Source: Paucimonas lemoignei (GTDB lineage Bacteria > Pseudomonadota > Gammaproteobacteria > Burkholderiales > Burkholderiaceae_D). From it: a stretch of DNA of 64,000 nt. A program made the position numbers and the translations under genes. The notes below the pieces were generated by a model that had not been told where the DNA came from, did no database searches, and saw only the letters and a program-made list of their open reading frames with translations. Shown here one piece after another: positions 34,586-44,454 of the stretch; position 1 is the stretch's first letter; the number at the start of each line of letters is the position of its first letter. The DNA lies in NCBI RefSeq assembly GCF_004342585.1, contig NZ_SLZQ01000002.1, forward strand, positions 310,001 to 374,000, given 5' to 3'.

Positions 34586-35350
34586 GTGACAAGAGCTTGG
34601 TTCCGTTTCTATGCCGAGTTGAATGTGTTCGTGGCGCCGCCATACCGGCAGCGGCCGTTTGAACACGCATGCGCGAGGGATGCCAGCGTCAAGCATATGA
34701 TTGAAGTCTTCGGCGTGCCGCACACCGAAGTGGCACTGATCCTGGTGAATGGCGAGCCGGTGGATTTTTCCTATCGATTGTGCCACCAGGATTGTGTCAG
34801 CGTCTATCCCGGCTTCCTGCATCTGGGAGACGATGCGCCAATGCCGATACTGCTGCAGCCTGCGGGCCCGCCGGCATTTGTCGCGGATGCCCACATGGGC
34901 CGGCTGGCGCGCGACTTGCGCATGCTGGGATTCGACGCTCTATACCGCAACGATTTTTCCGATGATGAAATCGTCCGTCTCGCGGTGGAAGAGAATCGGA
35001 TCGTGCTGACCCGCGATCGTGACCTGTTGATGCGTAAGCCGATTGTGCGCGGCGCTTATCTTTACTCCACCGACAGCGATACCCAGCTGTTGGAAATTAT
35101 GCGGCGATATCGCCTCGCCGAAAAGGCAAAGCCCTTGTCGCGCTGCCTGGATTGCAATGGCGTTCTTGAGACGGTATCCAGGAAAGAAGTGGCGCAGCAG
35201 GTGCCGCCCCGCAGCGCCATCCTGCACGAGGATTTCCGGCGCTGCGAGGCCTGCGGTCATGTGTATTGGGAAGGATCCCACGTGACACGCATGCGCCGTC
35301 GTATCGATACATTACTGACTGTCACCTGCATGGCCATACCTGCCAACTGA
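34586..35350 (+). CDS. Mut7-C RNase domain protein
   Basis: About 254 residues. The N-terminal ubiquitin-like domain (WFRFYAELNVFV ... LILVNGEPVDFSYRLCHQDCVSVYPGF) is followed by a PIN-like Mut7-C RNase domain with FVADAHMGRLARDLRMLGFD and LTRDRDLL, giving acidic catalytic residues. A zinc ribbon follows (RCLDCNG and RRCEACGHVYW, two CxxC pairs). The start is uncertain: GTG at 34586 avoids overlap with the phasin gene, while the open frame extends to 34427. The role is RNA cleavage by analogy. Confidence 0.82.
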   Translation: MTRAWFRFYAELNVFVAPPYRQRPFEHACARDASVKHMIEVFGVPHTEVALILVNGEPVDFSYRLCHQDCVSVYPGFLHLGDDAPMPILLQPAGPPAFVADAHMGRLARDLRMLGFDALYRNDFSDDEIVRLAVEENRIVLTRDRDLLMRKPIVRGAYLYSTDSDTQLLEIMRRYRLAEKAKPLSRCLDCNGVLETVSRKEVAQQVPPRSAILHEDFRRCEACGHVYWEGSHVTRMRRRIDTLLTVTCMAIPAN

Positions 35351-35363
35351 TGCCACGCTGGTT

Positions 35364-37376
35364 TTAAAAATTCACCCGCATGCCGAGTACGAGATTGCGG
35401 CCGGCCAGCGGCGCGCGGTCGCGCAGTATGGATGTGGAGACGCGGATATCTTCGTTCAGCAGATTCTTGGCGAGGGCGAACCAGGTAAGCCGGGTGCTGC
35501 CATATTTCTTTTTCCAGGACAGGTTGGCGTCGACCTGCGTATAGGCTGGTGTGGCAAAGGTTTCAAACGATGCCAGGCGGTCTTGCCTTTGCGCGTGCAA
35601 TACCGACAGGCCGCTGCGCCACGCCCCTTGCCGGTATCCCAGGTCGATGCCGTAGCGCGTGGCGGGTTGCAGCGGCAGACTGCCGTTGCCTTCCAGGCGA
35701 CCGCGCGAGGTGTCGGCAAAGCCGCGCACCGACCAGCCTTCGCCGCGCAGGTTGTAACTGATTTCGGCTTCAGCGCCATGAATGACTGCATCGCCCTGCG
35801 ACCAGAATCGCTGGGTGAATTCACCTGTTGGATCGGCGCCACCATCCTCGTCGACAGTGACGCCCGTGGTGCGGCCATAGATGAAATTGCTGACCTGATT
35901 ATGGAAAAGGTTGGCTTTCCAGCGCACCAAGCCTTCGGTTTTTTGCAGGCTGAGTTCGATATTGCGCGAGGTTTCTTTCGTTAGCGCGGAGTCGCCGATG
36001 TCGAACGTCGCGGTCGATTCATGCGGCCCGCCGGAATACAGTTCTTCGGTGCTGGGCGCGCGTTGCGCCAGCGAGTAGGTAAGGCCGGCTCCATAGCCTG
36101 GCATGAATTGCCATAGGCTGCCTAGCGAGTACGACGCCAGCGTGAAGCTGCGCTGCGCGAACCCACTAGCCGCATCCGGATCGCGCTTGACGGATTCCAG
36201 CCGCGCACCGGCACTGACGCGCACCGGGCCGAAGTCGCGTTCCTCGACCAGAAAGCCGGCAATCGATGTCGAACGGGTTTTGGGCACGGCGTTGGGAGCG
36301 CCGGTGTCAGCAGCCAAGGCGGAATAATTGCCATACTCGGTTTGCAGGCCAAAGCTGCCTTGCCAGCCTGCGAGCGGCACGTGCGTGGCTTCGATACGGG
36401 TTTCTACCGCGCGGTTGAGAAAGTCGGTGGCGGGCGTGCCATCCGGTTCTTTTTCGGTGTGTCGGTAATCGGTCGCGCCAAGCTTGAGCTTGATCGAAGA
36501 CAGCCAGGGCAGCGGCTCATGGAAAAGGCCATCGACATCGAAGCGCTTTTTATGCAGGTCGATGTAAGCGCGTTCATCGGTAGGAATGCCATAGTGGTCG
36601 TCGAGCACGCCGATCGAGGCGCCGATATGGCCCCAGTCGTCCACGTGCGAGATGCCGAGTCCCAGATTCTGTCGGCGCGTAAAGGAGTTGGGCAATCGTC
36701 CGGAAGCGGATGCGGGATCGGCGGGGTTGGCCAGGCCGGGAATCCGGTAATCATCCGTTTCGTTCGTCTGGGCATCCAGATGCAGGCCGATCTTGCCGGC
36801 AGCACCGTCGGCGCTGAAGGAAAAAGCCTTGCCACGGTCTGCTGAGCTGGCGCGCACCTCTGCTTCGCCAGTCGGCCTGGGCAGCAGCATGGTGGGGATG
36901 CGCTCGTTGACGATATTGACCAGGCCGCCAATGGCGCCGGAACCGTACAGCAGTGCCGCCGGGCCGCGCAGGATTTCGATCTGGCGTGCCGTGCCGAAGT
37001 CGGCAGCGACGGCGTGATCGTTGGACAGGCTGGATACATCCGAGACCGACATGCCGTTTTGCAGAATCTTCACGCGCGGACCTTCCATGCCGCGGATGAT
37101 CGGGCGGGAAGCGCCCGCGCCGAAAGCCGATGCGGACACGCCCAACTCGTGAGACAGCGTTTCGCCCAGCGTGTTGCCGAGCTTGTCGCGCAGCTCGTTA
37201 CCAGTCAGGATCTTGGCAGGCGTCAGGATTTGCGAGTCTTCGCTGGCGCTGAACGGGGTGGCGTGTACCACGACGGGGGCGAGGGTTTGCGTATCGGTTT
37301 GGGCGAAAGCGGCGAGCGGCAACGCGGCGGCAGTAGCCATGATCGCGCGCGCCATGGGCGTACGTTGAAATTCCAT
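35364..37376 (-). CDS. TonB-dependent receptor, ZnuD-like
   Basis: Outer membrane receptor of 670 residues. The signal peptide ends ALPLAAFA. A plug domain contains RPIIRGMEGPRVKILQNGMSVSDVSSLSNDHAVAADFGTARQIEILRGPAALLYGSGAIGG, the pattern of ZnuD-type zinc receptors, and a 22-strand barrel ends in LVLGMRVNF. It likely imports zinc or another metal chelate using TonB energy. A small DUF2946-like gene lies 84 bases upstream with a palindrome in its promoter. Metal specificity is inferred from similarity. Confidence 0.82.
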   Translation of the reverse strand: MEFQRTPMARAIMATAAALPLAAFAQTDTQTLAPVVVHATPFSASEDSQILTPAKILTGNELRDKLGNTLGETLSHELGVSASAFGAGASRPIIRGMEGPRVKILQNGMSVSDVSSLSNDHAVAADFGTARQIEILRGPAALLYGSGAIGGLVNIVNERIPTMLLPRPTGEAEVRASSADRGKAFSFSADGAAGKIGLHLDAQTNETDDYRIPGLANPADPASASGRLPNSFTRRQNLGLGISHVDDWGHIGASIGVLDDHYGIPTDERAYIDLHKKRFDVDGLFHEPLPWLSSIKLKLGATDYRHTEKEPDGTPATDFLNRAVETRIEATHVPLAGWQGSFGLQTEYGNYSALAADTGAPNAVPKTRSTSIAGFLVEERDFGPVRVSAGARLESVKRDPDAASGFAQRSFTLASYSLGSLWQFMPGYGAGLTYSLAQRAPSTEELYSGGPHESTATFDIGDSALTKETSRNIELSLQKTEGLVRWKANLFHNQVSNFIYGRTTGVTVDEDGGADPTGEFTQRFWSQGDAVIHGAEAEISYNLRGEGWSVRGFADTSRGRLEGNGSLPLQPATRYGIDLGYRQGAWRSGLSVLHAQRQDRLASFETFATPAYTQVDANLSWKKKYGSTRLTWFALAKNLLNEDIRVSTSILRDRAPLAGRNLVLGMRVNF

Positions 37377-37460
37377 GCTGATTTCCTAAAAAATGAGTGC
37401 GCGAGCGAATACCTCCATGCGGGGCAGTCGCATCATGAAAAGATCGCTAAATCAGGGAAA

Positions 37461-37817
37461 TCAAACGGCAGGCGGTGCGCGCGGAGAGAAGTGGCAGAGG
37501 AAAGGCGCATCCCAGGAGGCGAAGGCCAGCCAAAGCGCCAGTGCATGCACACTGAGTGGCAGTGTCAGGTTGACTGTCGGCGTCGCAAGGGATGCGGCGA
37601 TGGCGGCAGCTTCGAATAGCACGCAGGAGTGCGCGGAGAATTTATCTCCGCCCGTGTCCGGCGCCGATACATACAGGGAAAAGTAGGGGGACTCTTGCTT
37701 GCTGCCGCTATGCGCGATGCTATGCGCTAAGCCAACCCATTGCGCGCACAGCATCGCCAGGACCACCAATGCGGTGGTCAGCGAAGTCGGGCGCGCTGTT
37801 GGTTGATTGGGTCGCAT
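37461..37817 (-). CDS. DUF2946-like small membrane-associated protein
   Basis: A 118-residue protein with an N-terminal hydrophobic helix (LTTALVVLAMLCAQWVGLAHSIAHS), His/Cys residues in SAHSCVLFEAAAIA, a second hydrophobic segment and a C-terminal FSPRAPPAV, the ending typical of DUF2946-like proteins found beside metal-uptake genes. It probably shares a transcript with the TonB receptor. Function is unknown; possible metal binding is inference. Confidence 0.65.
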   Translation of the reverse strand: MRPNQPTARPTSLTTALVVLAMLCAQWVGLAHSIAHSGSKQESPYFSLYVSAPDTGGDKFSAHSCVLFEAAAIAASLATPTVNLTLPLSVHALALWLAFASWDAPFLCHFSPRAPPAV

Positions 37818-37840
37818 GTGCCGCAGGCGAGGGAATGTGA

Positions 37841-37857
37841 GCTATGCGTATCATAGC
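37841..37857. promoter_or_regulatory. Inverted repeat GCTATG-N5-CATAGC, possible metal-regulator operator
   Basis: Six-base arms (37841-37846, 37852-37857), 24 bases ahead of the DUF2946-like gene, overlap its likely promoter. Position upstream of a ZnuD-like receptor operon makes Zur control a reasonable guess, but the sequence is only partly like known Zur boxes. Confidence 0.4.
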
Positions 37858-37903
37858 ATTAGCCATGCGATCAAATGATGCCTATGGCGCCGGCTACTGG
37901 GTG

Positions 37904-39676
37904 TTAGCGCAACTTTTCTCGCACGGTTTCTTCCACAAACGCGTCGTGGCCGGATTTTAAAATATCGCTGCGGCTGATCAAGCCGATCAAGTGCATGCGA
38001 TCGCTCCCGTCGACGACTGGCAAACGCTCGTATCCGCCCAGGGCCATGCGGCCGGCGACGGTCCGTGCCGCCTCACCGGGCAGCGCTACCGGCGTCACGG
38101 CATCGCGGCATACCAGCTCACGGCAAGGCATCGCCGGCGAGCTCGCGGTCTGCAGGAGCTCACGGTCGATCATGCCCAGCAAACGGCCTGCGGAGACAAC
38201 TGGATAGCTTCGGTGGCGTTGGTCGGCTCCGAAATAAAGCCGGGCCGCTTCGCCGACGGGCGTGTCGGCATCGATGGTCATCACTTCTCGCGTCATGAGA
38301 TCTTCGACATGCCAGCGTTCCAGTGGGTCGACGCCGTATTCACGGTAGATATGCCGGCCGCGCCGGGCGATTTTCTCCGTCATGATCGAGCGCCGCATCG
38401 TCAGGACATGCAACCCATATGACACTGCCGAAGTCAGCAGCAATGGCAGCAATGCGCCGCTGTCATGCGTAATGCCGACGGCAAAAACCACGGCGGTCAG
38501 CGGCGCTCCCATGATGGCGCTCAGCATGCCGGCCATGCAAACCAGCGCCCACAGCGACGGGCTTCCTCCCGGCAGCACGTGACCCAGTGCGAGGCCAAGA
38601 CCTGCTCCCATCATCAGCAGTGGCGCGAGCACGCCGCCCGAGGTACCCGATCCCAGGGCGATTACCCAGATGACCGCCTTCACCGTCAGCAGGGAGGCGA
38701 CGGTCGCCAGCAGCAAGCGATTGTTGAGCAAATCGCCGATGACGTCATAGCCGACGCCCAGGGCGCGCGGCTCGAAATAGCCGCCGATACCGACGGCAAG
38801 ACCGCCGATCGCCGGCCACCACATCCAATGCACCGGCAATTTGCCGAACCAATCCTCGACCTTGTAAAGCGCATGGGTCAAGAGCGACGCTAAGCCGCCG
38901 CAAGCCAGGCCGGCAAGGATGCATGACAGCAGCGCGATGGTGGTGACAGGCGCGGTATGCATGGAAAACAAGGGGCCGGCTTCGAACCAGAACGGCCGGA
39001 TGAACGCGGCCACCGAGCAGGCCAGGGCAACCGGCAGCAAGCTGCGCGGACGGAATTCAAACAGCATCAATTCCACTGCCAGGAGGACAGCCGCCACCGG
39101 CGTGCCGAAGATGGCCGTCATGCCGGCACACGCGCCGGCGACGAGCAGCGTCTTGCGTTCCGCCGCGGTCAGGTGCAGATACTGCCCGATCAGCGATCCC
39201 AGCGAGCCGCCGGTCATGATGATCGGCCCCTCTGCGCCGAACGGCCCGCCGCTGCCGATCACGATGCCGGATGAAAGCGGCTTGAGGATAGCGACCTTGG
39301 GCGACATCTTGCTTTTGCCGAAGAGGATGGCTTCGATCGCTTCGGGGATGCCGTGACCGCGGATCTTGTCGCTGCCATAGCGCGCCATCAGGCCGACCAG
39401 CAAGCCGCCTGCCACTGGCAGCAGGATGACCCAGGCGCCGAGGGTGTGATGAGCGGGCGCGCGTTCGGCAAACGACAGGGTTTGAAAGAAAAACAAATTG
39501 GTAAAGAAGCGGATGAGCGCCAGCAGAACCCAACCGGCGACAGTGCTGAGCGCGCCGATGACGAGCGCTGCAAGCGAGAGCAGGATCAGGCTATGGTCCG
39601 CAGCGTAGTCGCGTTTGAGGGCAGGACGTGCGGCATCCTGGTGCAGTCTGGTGATAGACATATGGTTCAGATCCAC
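37904..39676 (-). CDS. ClC-family chloride channel/transporter with CBS domains
   Basis: Inner membrane protein of 590 residues with about ten to twelve helices. Selectivity-filter regions are GSGGPFGAEGP (141-151), keeping the gating glutamate as Glu149, and GSGTSGGVLAPLL. Two CBS domains occupy about 450-590 (LMTREVMTIDADTPVGEAA and CRDAVTPVALPGEAARTVA). It could be a Cl-/H+ exchanger or channel controlled by nucleotides. The start is GTG 39676 or ATG 39661. It follows the MarR gene by 12 bases, so the two are probably one transcript. Confidence 0.92.
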   Translation of the reverse strand: MDLNHMSITRLHQDAARPALKRDYAADHSLILLSLAALVIGALSTVAGWVLLALIRFFTNLFFFQTLSFAERAPAHHTLGAWVILLPVAGGLLVGLMARYGSDKIRGHGIPEAIEAILFGKSKMSPKVAILKPLSSGIVIGSGGPFGAEGPIIMTGGSLGSLIGQYLHLTAAERKTLLVAGACAGMTAIFGTPVAAVLLAVELMLFEFRPRSLLPVALACSVAAFIRPFWFEAGPLFSMHTAPVTTIALLSCILAGLACGGLASLLTHALYKVEDWFGKLPVHWMWWPAIGGLAVGIGGYFEPRALGVGYDVIGDLLNNRLLLATVASLLTVKAVIWVIALGSGTSGGVLAPLLMMGAGLGLALGHVLPGGSPSLWALVCMAGMLSAIMGAPLTAVVFAVGITHDSGALLPLLLTSAVSYGLHVLTMRRSIMTEKIARRGRHIYREYGVDPLERWHVEDLMTREVMTIDADTPVGEAARLYFGADQRHRSYPVVSAGRLLGMIDRELLQTASSPAMPCRELVCRDAVTPVALPGEAARTVAGRMALGGYERLPVVDGSDRMHLIGLISRSDILKSGHDAFVEETVREKLR

Positions 39677-39688
39677 TTTGATTGGTAA

Positions 39689-40111
39689 CTATTGCTGATT
39701 GTCGAGATCGTTGAAGGCAGTAATCCGCGCCACCTGGAACGTGCCGCGTAAGGATTTCAGCTCGGCTTCATGCAGGCTCGCCAACTTTTCGAGATATCGC
39801 TCGCCTAACGGCAGCAGCCGCACCTCGACCTGGCGACGGTCTGCCTGGCTCTTTTCACGGACGATCAGGCCGGCTTCTTCGCAGCGCGTCAGTAATGCCA
39901 CGACGCCGTGATGCCGCATTTGCAGGCGCTCCGCCAGTTCGCTGACGTTGGCCCAGTCCCTTCCGGGAAAACCGCGGATATGCAGCAACACCAGATATTG
40001 CAGCGGCGTGAGCCCTTCCGCGTGCGCGGCGGTTTCGCTGAAGTGCAAAAAGCGCCGCAGCTGATAGCGGAATTCGGATAAGGCTTCATATTGTTTTTTT
40101 GAAAGCGGCAT
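39689..40111 (-). CDS. MarR-family transcriptional regulator
   Basis: A 140-residue winged-helix regulator. The DNA-binding core is WANVSELAERLQMRHHGVVALLTRCEEAGLIVREKSQADRRQVEVRLLPLG, including the DRR wing motif, flanked by dimerisation helices. It starts at ATG 40111 (MPLSKKQYE); an upstream extension reads into the operator. It is divergent from the HPP-CBS gene and upstream of the ClC gene, and a clear palindrome lies between, so it probably controls both directions. The ligand is unknown. Confidence 0.9.
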   Translation of the reverse strand: MPLSKKQYEALSEFRYQLRRFLHFSETAAHAEGLTPLQYLVLLHIRGFPGRDWANVSELAERLQMRHHGVVALLTRCEEAGLIVREKSQADRRQVEVRLLPLGERYLEKLASLHEAELKSLRGTFQVARITAFNDLDNQQ

Positions 40112-40150
40112 TGCTGGGACGTCTATGCGGTCGATGCGAAAAATCGACAA

Positions 40151-40171
40151 ATATATCACGTCATGATATAT
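40151..40171. promoter_or_regulatory. MarR-type operator between marR and HPP genes
   Basis: ATATATCA (40151-40158), five bases, TGATATAT (40164-40171) is a perfect inverted repeat of the size MarR dimers bind. It lies in the 89-base divergent gap and would overlap both promoters. Confidence 0.7.
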
Positions 40172-40200
40172 TTTGCGGCTTTTTCGTCCGATCTCGATTT

Positions 40201-41412
40201 ATGCCGGCGATACAACACTCACAGAAACAGAATGAAATGCAGATAGTTGGTTTGAACGCGTGGCTGCGCGGCTTTATGCCGCCGCCCATCATCGCCGGTA
40301 AGCGGGAAAAGCTGTATGGCTGTCTCGGCGCGTGCATCGGGCTGCTGCTGGCGCAGCTGAGCAGCAAATATGCGCTCGGTGACTTGAACATCTGGTTCGT
40401 CGCGCCGATGGGGGCGTCGGCTGTGCTGCTGTTTGCGGTACCGTCGAGTCCGCTGGCGCAACCGTGGTCTATCATCGGCGGCAACCTGGTATCGGCGACG
40501 ATCGGGGTGACTTGCGCCAGGTTCATCGGCGATCCGATGCTGGCGGCCAGCGCTGCCGGCGCATTGGCCATCGGCGCCATGTTCGGCTTGCGCTGCCTGC
40601 ATCCGCCGAGCGGCGCGGTCGCGCTGACGGCGGTGCTCGGCGGCCCGGCTGTGCATGCGGCAGGCTATGATTTTGTATTCTGGCCGGTGGGCGTTAATTC
40701 TTTATTTCTTCTTTTGGCCGCGCTGGCTTTCAACAATGCGCTGGGCCGCCGCTATCCTCACGCGCCAGCCAGCCACGCGCAGCAGCATGGCACCAAGGAT
40801 GTGCCGCCGATCGATCGGCTTGGCTTCACGCTCGATGACCTGGATGCGGTGCTGAAGGAACAAGGGCAGATCGTCGACGTCAGCCGCGACGACCTGGCTG
40901 CATTGTTCATGCAGACGGAGATGCATGCATATCGCCGCCGCTTCGGTGAAATCACTTGCGGCGACATCATGTCGCGCGATGTGATCACAGCCGAATTCGG
41001 CACGACCCTGGAAGAAGCATGGATGCTGATGCGCAGGCATCACATCAAGGCGCTGCCGGTGATTAACCGCGCGCGTCGCGTGATCGGCATCGTGACGCTG
41101 ATGGATTTCATGCGGCACGCCAACCTGGATATCCACGCTGGTTTCGACGCCAAATTACGCAAGCTTATCCGCCGGACTCTGCATACGCATTCCGACAAAC
41201 CGGAAGTCATTGGGCAGATCATGACCTCGACCGTGCAGGCGGTTCACGCCGAAATGCATATTGTCGAACTGGTTCCCATGCTGTCGAACCAAGGCAAGCA
41301 CCATGTCCCGGTCGTCGATGATGAGGGCAGGTTGGTTGGCATGCTGACGCAATCCGATTTGATCGGTGCGCTGTATCGCGGGCGGCTTGCCGATACCACA
41401 GCCGCCGCCTGA
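40201..41412 (+). CDS. HPP-family membrane protein with CBS domains
   Basis: About 403 residues. Four to five N-terminal helices contain the HPP motif in LRCLHPPSGAVALTAVLGG. Two CBS domains lie at about 255-395 (CGDIMSRDVITAEFGTTLEEAW and IMTSTVQAVHAEMHIVELVP). HPP proteins have been linked to nitrite transport in plastids and cyanobacteria; the bacterial role is open. The start may be ATG 40201 or 40237; neither has a strong ribosome-binding site. Control by the divergent MarR protein is likely. Confidence 0.88.
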   Translation: MPAIQHSQKQNEMQIVGLNAWLRGFMPPPIIAGKREKLYGCLGACIGLLLAQLSSKYALGDLNIWFVAPMGASAVLLFAVPSSPLAQPWSIIGGNLVSATIGVTCARFIGDPMLAASAAGALAIGAMFGLRCLHPPSGAVALTAVLGGPAVHAAGYDFVFWPVGVNSLFLLLAALAFNNALGRRYPHAPASHAQQHGTKDVPPIDRLGFTLDDLDAVLKEQGQIVDVSRDDLAALFMQTEMHAYRRRFGEITCGDIMSRDVITAEFGTTLEEAWMLMRRHHIKALPVINRARRVIGIVTLMDFMRHANLDIHAGFDAKLRKLIRRTLHTHSDKPEVIGQIMTSTVQAVHAEMHIVELVPMLSNQGKHHVPVVDDEGRLVGMLTQSDLIGALYRGRLADTTAAA

Positions 41413-41447
41413 CACCGCCTCGCGAGGCCGGCGCAATAACGAAGAAA

Positions 41448-43688
41448 TTATTTGCGCTTGCCGCGCGACTGCGTGGCAGCCGACTTGCGCTGCTGCGGCC
41501 TAGCCCCTGCCGGCGTGCGTGCGATGGCAGCGCCGTCGCGCGGTTTCATGATGCCGAACTTCTTCGCCACCTTGGCCGGTCCCGGCGTTTCCTTGCGTCG
41601 TTCGATTGCCGCCAGCGCCGGCGTCGGCGCGGCATTGCGCGGCACCAGGCAACGCTCGCCGCTGCCGATCAGGTCCGAACGCCCCATGCGCTGCAGCGCT
41701 TCGCGCAGGATCGGCCAGTTTTCCGGATCGTGATAACGCAGGAAAGCCTTGTGCAGCTTGCGCACTTTGCCCAGGCGCGGCGTCTCCACCGTTTCGGAGT
41801 CCTCCGAGACCTTACGCAAGGGATTCTTGCGCGTGTAATACATGGTTGTCGCCGTCGCGAGCGGCGTCGGCAGGAAGGTCTGCACCTGGTCGAGGCGGAA
41901 ATTGTTCTGCTTCAGCCACAGCGCCAGGTTCAGCATGTCTTCATCGGTCGTGCCCGGATGGGCGGCGATGAAGTAGGGGATCAGGTACTGTTCCTTGCCG
42001 GCTTCCTTCGAATATTTCTCGAACAATTCCTTGAAGCGGTAATAGGCGCCCATGCCCGGCTTCATCATCTTCGACAGCGGCCCTTCCTCGGAATGCTCGG
42101 GCGCGATCTTCAAGAGTCCGCCGACGTGGTGCGTCACCAATTCCTTGACGTATTCCGGCGAGCGCACGGCGAGGTCATAGCGCAGCCCCGAGCTGATCAG
42201 GATCTTTTTGACGCCGGGAATGGCGCGTGCCTTGCGGTACAGTTGGATCAGTTTGCTGTGATCGGTATTCAGATTGACGCAAATGCTCGGATACACGCAG
42301 GAAGGACGCTTGCAGCTTTCCTCGATCGCTTTGTCCTTGCAAGTGAGTCGGTACATGTTGGCGGTTGGCCCGCCCAAGTCGGAGATGACGCCGGTGAAGC
42401 CCTTGGTCTTGTCGCGGATGTTTTCGATCTCGCGCAGGATGGATGGCTCCGAGCGGCTCTGGATGATGCGGCCCTCGTGCTCGGTGATCGAGCAGAATGT
42501 GCAGCCGCCGAAGCAGCCGCGCATGATATTGACCGAGAAACGGATCATGTCCCAGGCCGGAATCTTTGCCTTGCCGTAGCTTGGGTGCGGCGCACGCGCA
42601 TACGCCATGTCGTAGACGTAATCCATGTCTTCCATCGCCAGCGGCAGCGGCGGCGGATTCAGCCAGACATCGCGGTCGCCGTGGTTCTGCACCAGCGCGC
42701 GCGCATTGCCCGGGTTGGATTCGATATGGAACACGCGCGAGGCATGCGCATACATCACCGGGTCATCCTTGACCTGATCATAAGAGGGCAGGCGCACCAC
42801 GGTCTTGCCGCGCGCTTCCTTCAGCGCGGCCTGGCGCTCTTCCCGGGTCATGATCTTGACCGGCTTGACTTCCGGCTCGCCCGCCTTGGCGGCTGTAGTG
42901 GCGCAGCTTTCTTCCTTGGCCGGCGTCATCGCGTAGGGATCGATGTACGCATCGACCTTGCCCGGCGTGTCGACCCGGGTCGAATTCACTTCGGTCCAGT
43001 CGTCAGAAGGCTTCCAGCCGGCCGGCACCATGAAGGCGGTGCCGCGCAAGTCGCGGATCGTCTTGATCGATTCCCCCGCCGCCAGGCGATGCGTAAGATC
43101 TAGCAAGGCGCGCTCGGCATTGCCGTAGATGAGAATGTCCGCCTTGGAATCGAGCAGCACCGAGCGGCGCACTTTGTCGGACCAATAATCGTAATGGGCG
43201 ATGCGGCGCAGGCTGGCTTCGATGCTGCCGGCGACGATGGGCGTGCCGGGAAAGGCTTCACGCGCGCGCTGCGCATACACGGTCAGGGCGCGGTCCGGGC
43301 GCTTGTTCGGTTCGCCGCCCGCTGTATAGGCATCTTCGGAACGGATCTTGCGGTCGGACGTGTAACGGTTGACCATCGAATCCATGTTGCCGGCGGTGAT
43401 GCCGAAATACAGGCGCGGTTTGCCCAAGGCGCGGAATGGTTCCGCCGAATGCCAGTCCGGCTGGCTGATGATGCCGACACGAAAACCCTGCGCTTCCAGC
43501 AGGCGGCCGATCAGCGCCATGCCGAAGCTGGGGTGATCGATATACGCATCGCCCGTCACGAGAATAATGTCGCAGCAATCCCAGCCGAGCGCATCCATCT
43601 CCTTGCGTGACATCGGCAGGAACGGAGCGGGGGTAGGACGGGACCCTTTCGGGACGTAGGCGGTGAGGTTTTTCGGCGCTTGCATCAT
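41448..43688 (-). CDS. YgiQ-family radical SAM protein
   Basis: A 746-residue radical SAM enzyme. The N-terminal UPF0313 region has [17 protein letters not shown] and a B12-like fold. The 4Fe-4S cluster motif is [11 protein letters not shown] (CxxxCxxC) near residue 390. A C-terminal tail is rich in Ala, Lys and Arg. Function is unknown across the family. The start at 43688 ([15 protein letters not shown]) leaves a normal leader; the longer frame to 43790 is not conserved-looking. Confidence 0.92.
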   Translation of the reverse strand: MMQAPKNLTAYVPKGSRPTPAPFLPMSRKEMDALGWDCCDIILVTGDAYIDHPSFGMALIGRLLEAQGFRVGIISQPDWHSAEPFRALGKPRLYFGITAGNMDSMVNRYTSDRKIRSEDAYTAGGEPNKRPDRALTVYAQRAREAFPGTPIVAGSIEASLRRIAHYDYWSDKVRRSVLLDSKADILIYGNAERALLDLTHRLAAGESIKTIRDLRGTAFMVPAGWKPSDDWTEVNSTRVDTPGKVDAYIDPYAMTPAKEESCATTAAKAGEPEVKPVKIMTREERQAALKEARGKTVVRLPSYDQVKDDPVMYAHASRVFHIESNPGNARALVQNHGDRDVWLNPPPLPLAMEDMDYVYDMAYARAPHPSYGKAKIPAWDMIRFSVNIMRGCFGGCTFCSITEHEGRIIQSRSEPSILREIENIRDKTKGFTGVISDLGGPTANMYRLTCKDKAIEESCKRPSCVYPSICVNLNTDHSKLIQLYRKARAIPGVKKILISSGLRYDLAVRSPEYVKELVTHHVGGLLKIAPEHSEEGPLSKMMKPGMGAYYRFKELFEKYSKEAGKEQYLIPYFIAAHPGTTDEDMLNLALWLKQNNFRLDQVQTFLPTPLATATTMYYTRKNPLRKVSEDSETVETPRLGKVRKLHKAFLRYHDPENWPILREALQRMGRSDLIGSGERCLVPRNAAPTPALAAIERRKETPGPAKVAKKFGIMKPRDGAAIARTPAGARPQQRKSAATQSRGKRK

Positions 43689-43901
43689 GGGCCGGATTGT
43701 ACAGGAAAGCGCCTGAAAGCACCGGTTCCCGCGGCGTTTCTGGCTGGTGTACGCATCAGGATGACAGGCTGCCAAGAGGCGGATTTTCAACCGGCATCCA
43801 TGCGCAAATGATAAGAGAATGCAACAAGATCAAGCCACAGGTAACGTTGACCCTGGCGCTGCCTTCGCGTATCGTGCCACCGTTATTTTTTTGATAGGAC
43901 A

Positions 43902-44300
43902 ATGCAAATGGATGAGCAATCGATGGATGACCAATACAAGGATGGCTTGCAGGTACGTAAGCAGGTGATGGGCGATGCCTTTGTCGAAAAGGCATTCGCC
44001 AATGTCGATGAATTCACCAAGCCCTTGCAGGATTACATTACGCGCAATGCCTGGGGCACGGTATGGTGCCGCGAAGGACTCGATTTCAAGACCCGCAGCC
44101 TGATCACCTTGTCGATGCTGACGGCGCTGGGCCGCTCGCACGAATTGAAGGGGCATGTGCGCGGCGCGCTCAACAATGGCGCGACCGTCGATGAAATCCG
44201 TGAAGTGCTCCTGCATGCCACCGTGTATTGCGGCGTGCCGCTGGCGGTGGAAGCCTTCCGTGCGGCGCACGAAGTGTTGAAGGAAGCCGGCAAGGTGTAA
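43902..44300 (+). CDS. 4-carboxymuconolactone decarboxylase-like protein (PcaC/CMD)
   Basis: A 132-residue CMD-family protein with FVEKAFANVDEFTKPLQDYITRNAWGTVWCREGLDFKTRSLITLSMLTALGRSHELKGHVRGALNNGATVDEIREVLLHATVYCGVPLAVEA. The length and the WGTVW, RSHELKGH segments fit PcaC of the protocatechuate pathway, but no other pca genes are present, so the physiological role is uncertain. AGGA at 43896-43899 is better placed for ATG 43908 than for 43902. Confidence 0.85.
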   Translation: MQMDEQSMDDQYKDGLQVRKQVMGDAFVEKAFANVDEFTKPLQDYITRNAWGTVWCREGLDFKTRSLITLSMLTALGRSHELKGHVRGALNNGATVDEIREVLLHATVYCGVPLAVEAFRAAHEVLKEAGKV

Positions 44301-44402
44301 TTGCCCGGCGCATTCATCAACCTGCCCGTGCGGCGCCGTGGTGCCGACAAGGTGTTGAGAATGCGGCAATCCTCGTTTTTTGCCAAATCGGCAGCCATAT
44401 GA

Positions 44403-44429
44403 AAAACGCCGGCTCATGGCCGGCGTTGT
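44403..44429 (-). terminator. Terminator of the secreted hydrolase gene
   Basis: A nine-base stem, AACGCCGGC (44405-44413) with GCCGGCGTT (44419-44427), is followed on the minus strand by a run of T. It lies 28 bases after the hydrolase stop. Confidence 0.8.
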
Positions 44430-44454
44430 CATGTTGTCTTGCAGGGCAGCCCTG

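Noticed and set aside
41730-43103. 457-codon plus-strand frame opposite ygiQ
   Set aside because: Shadow of the radical SAM gene; rich in Arg, Ala and His, with no domain and no ribosome-binding site.
43902-44300. Protocatechuate catabolic operon
   Set aside because: Only a PcaC-like gene is present; no other pca genes or PcaQ/PcaR-type regulator lie nearby, so a pathway cannot be claimed.
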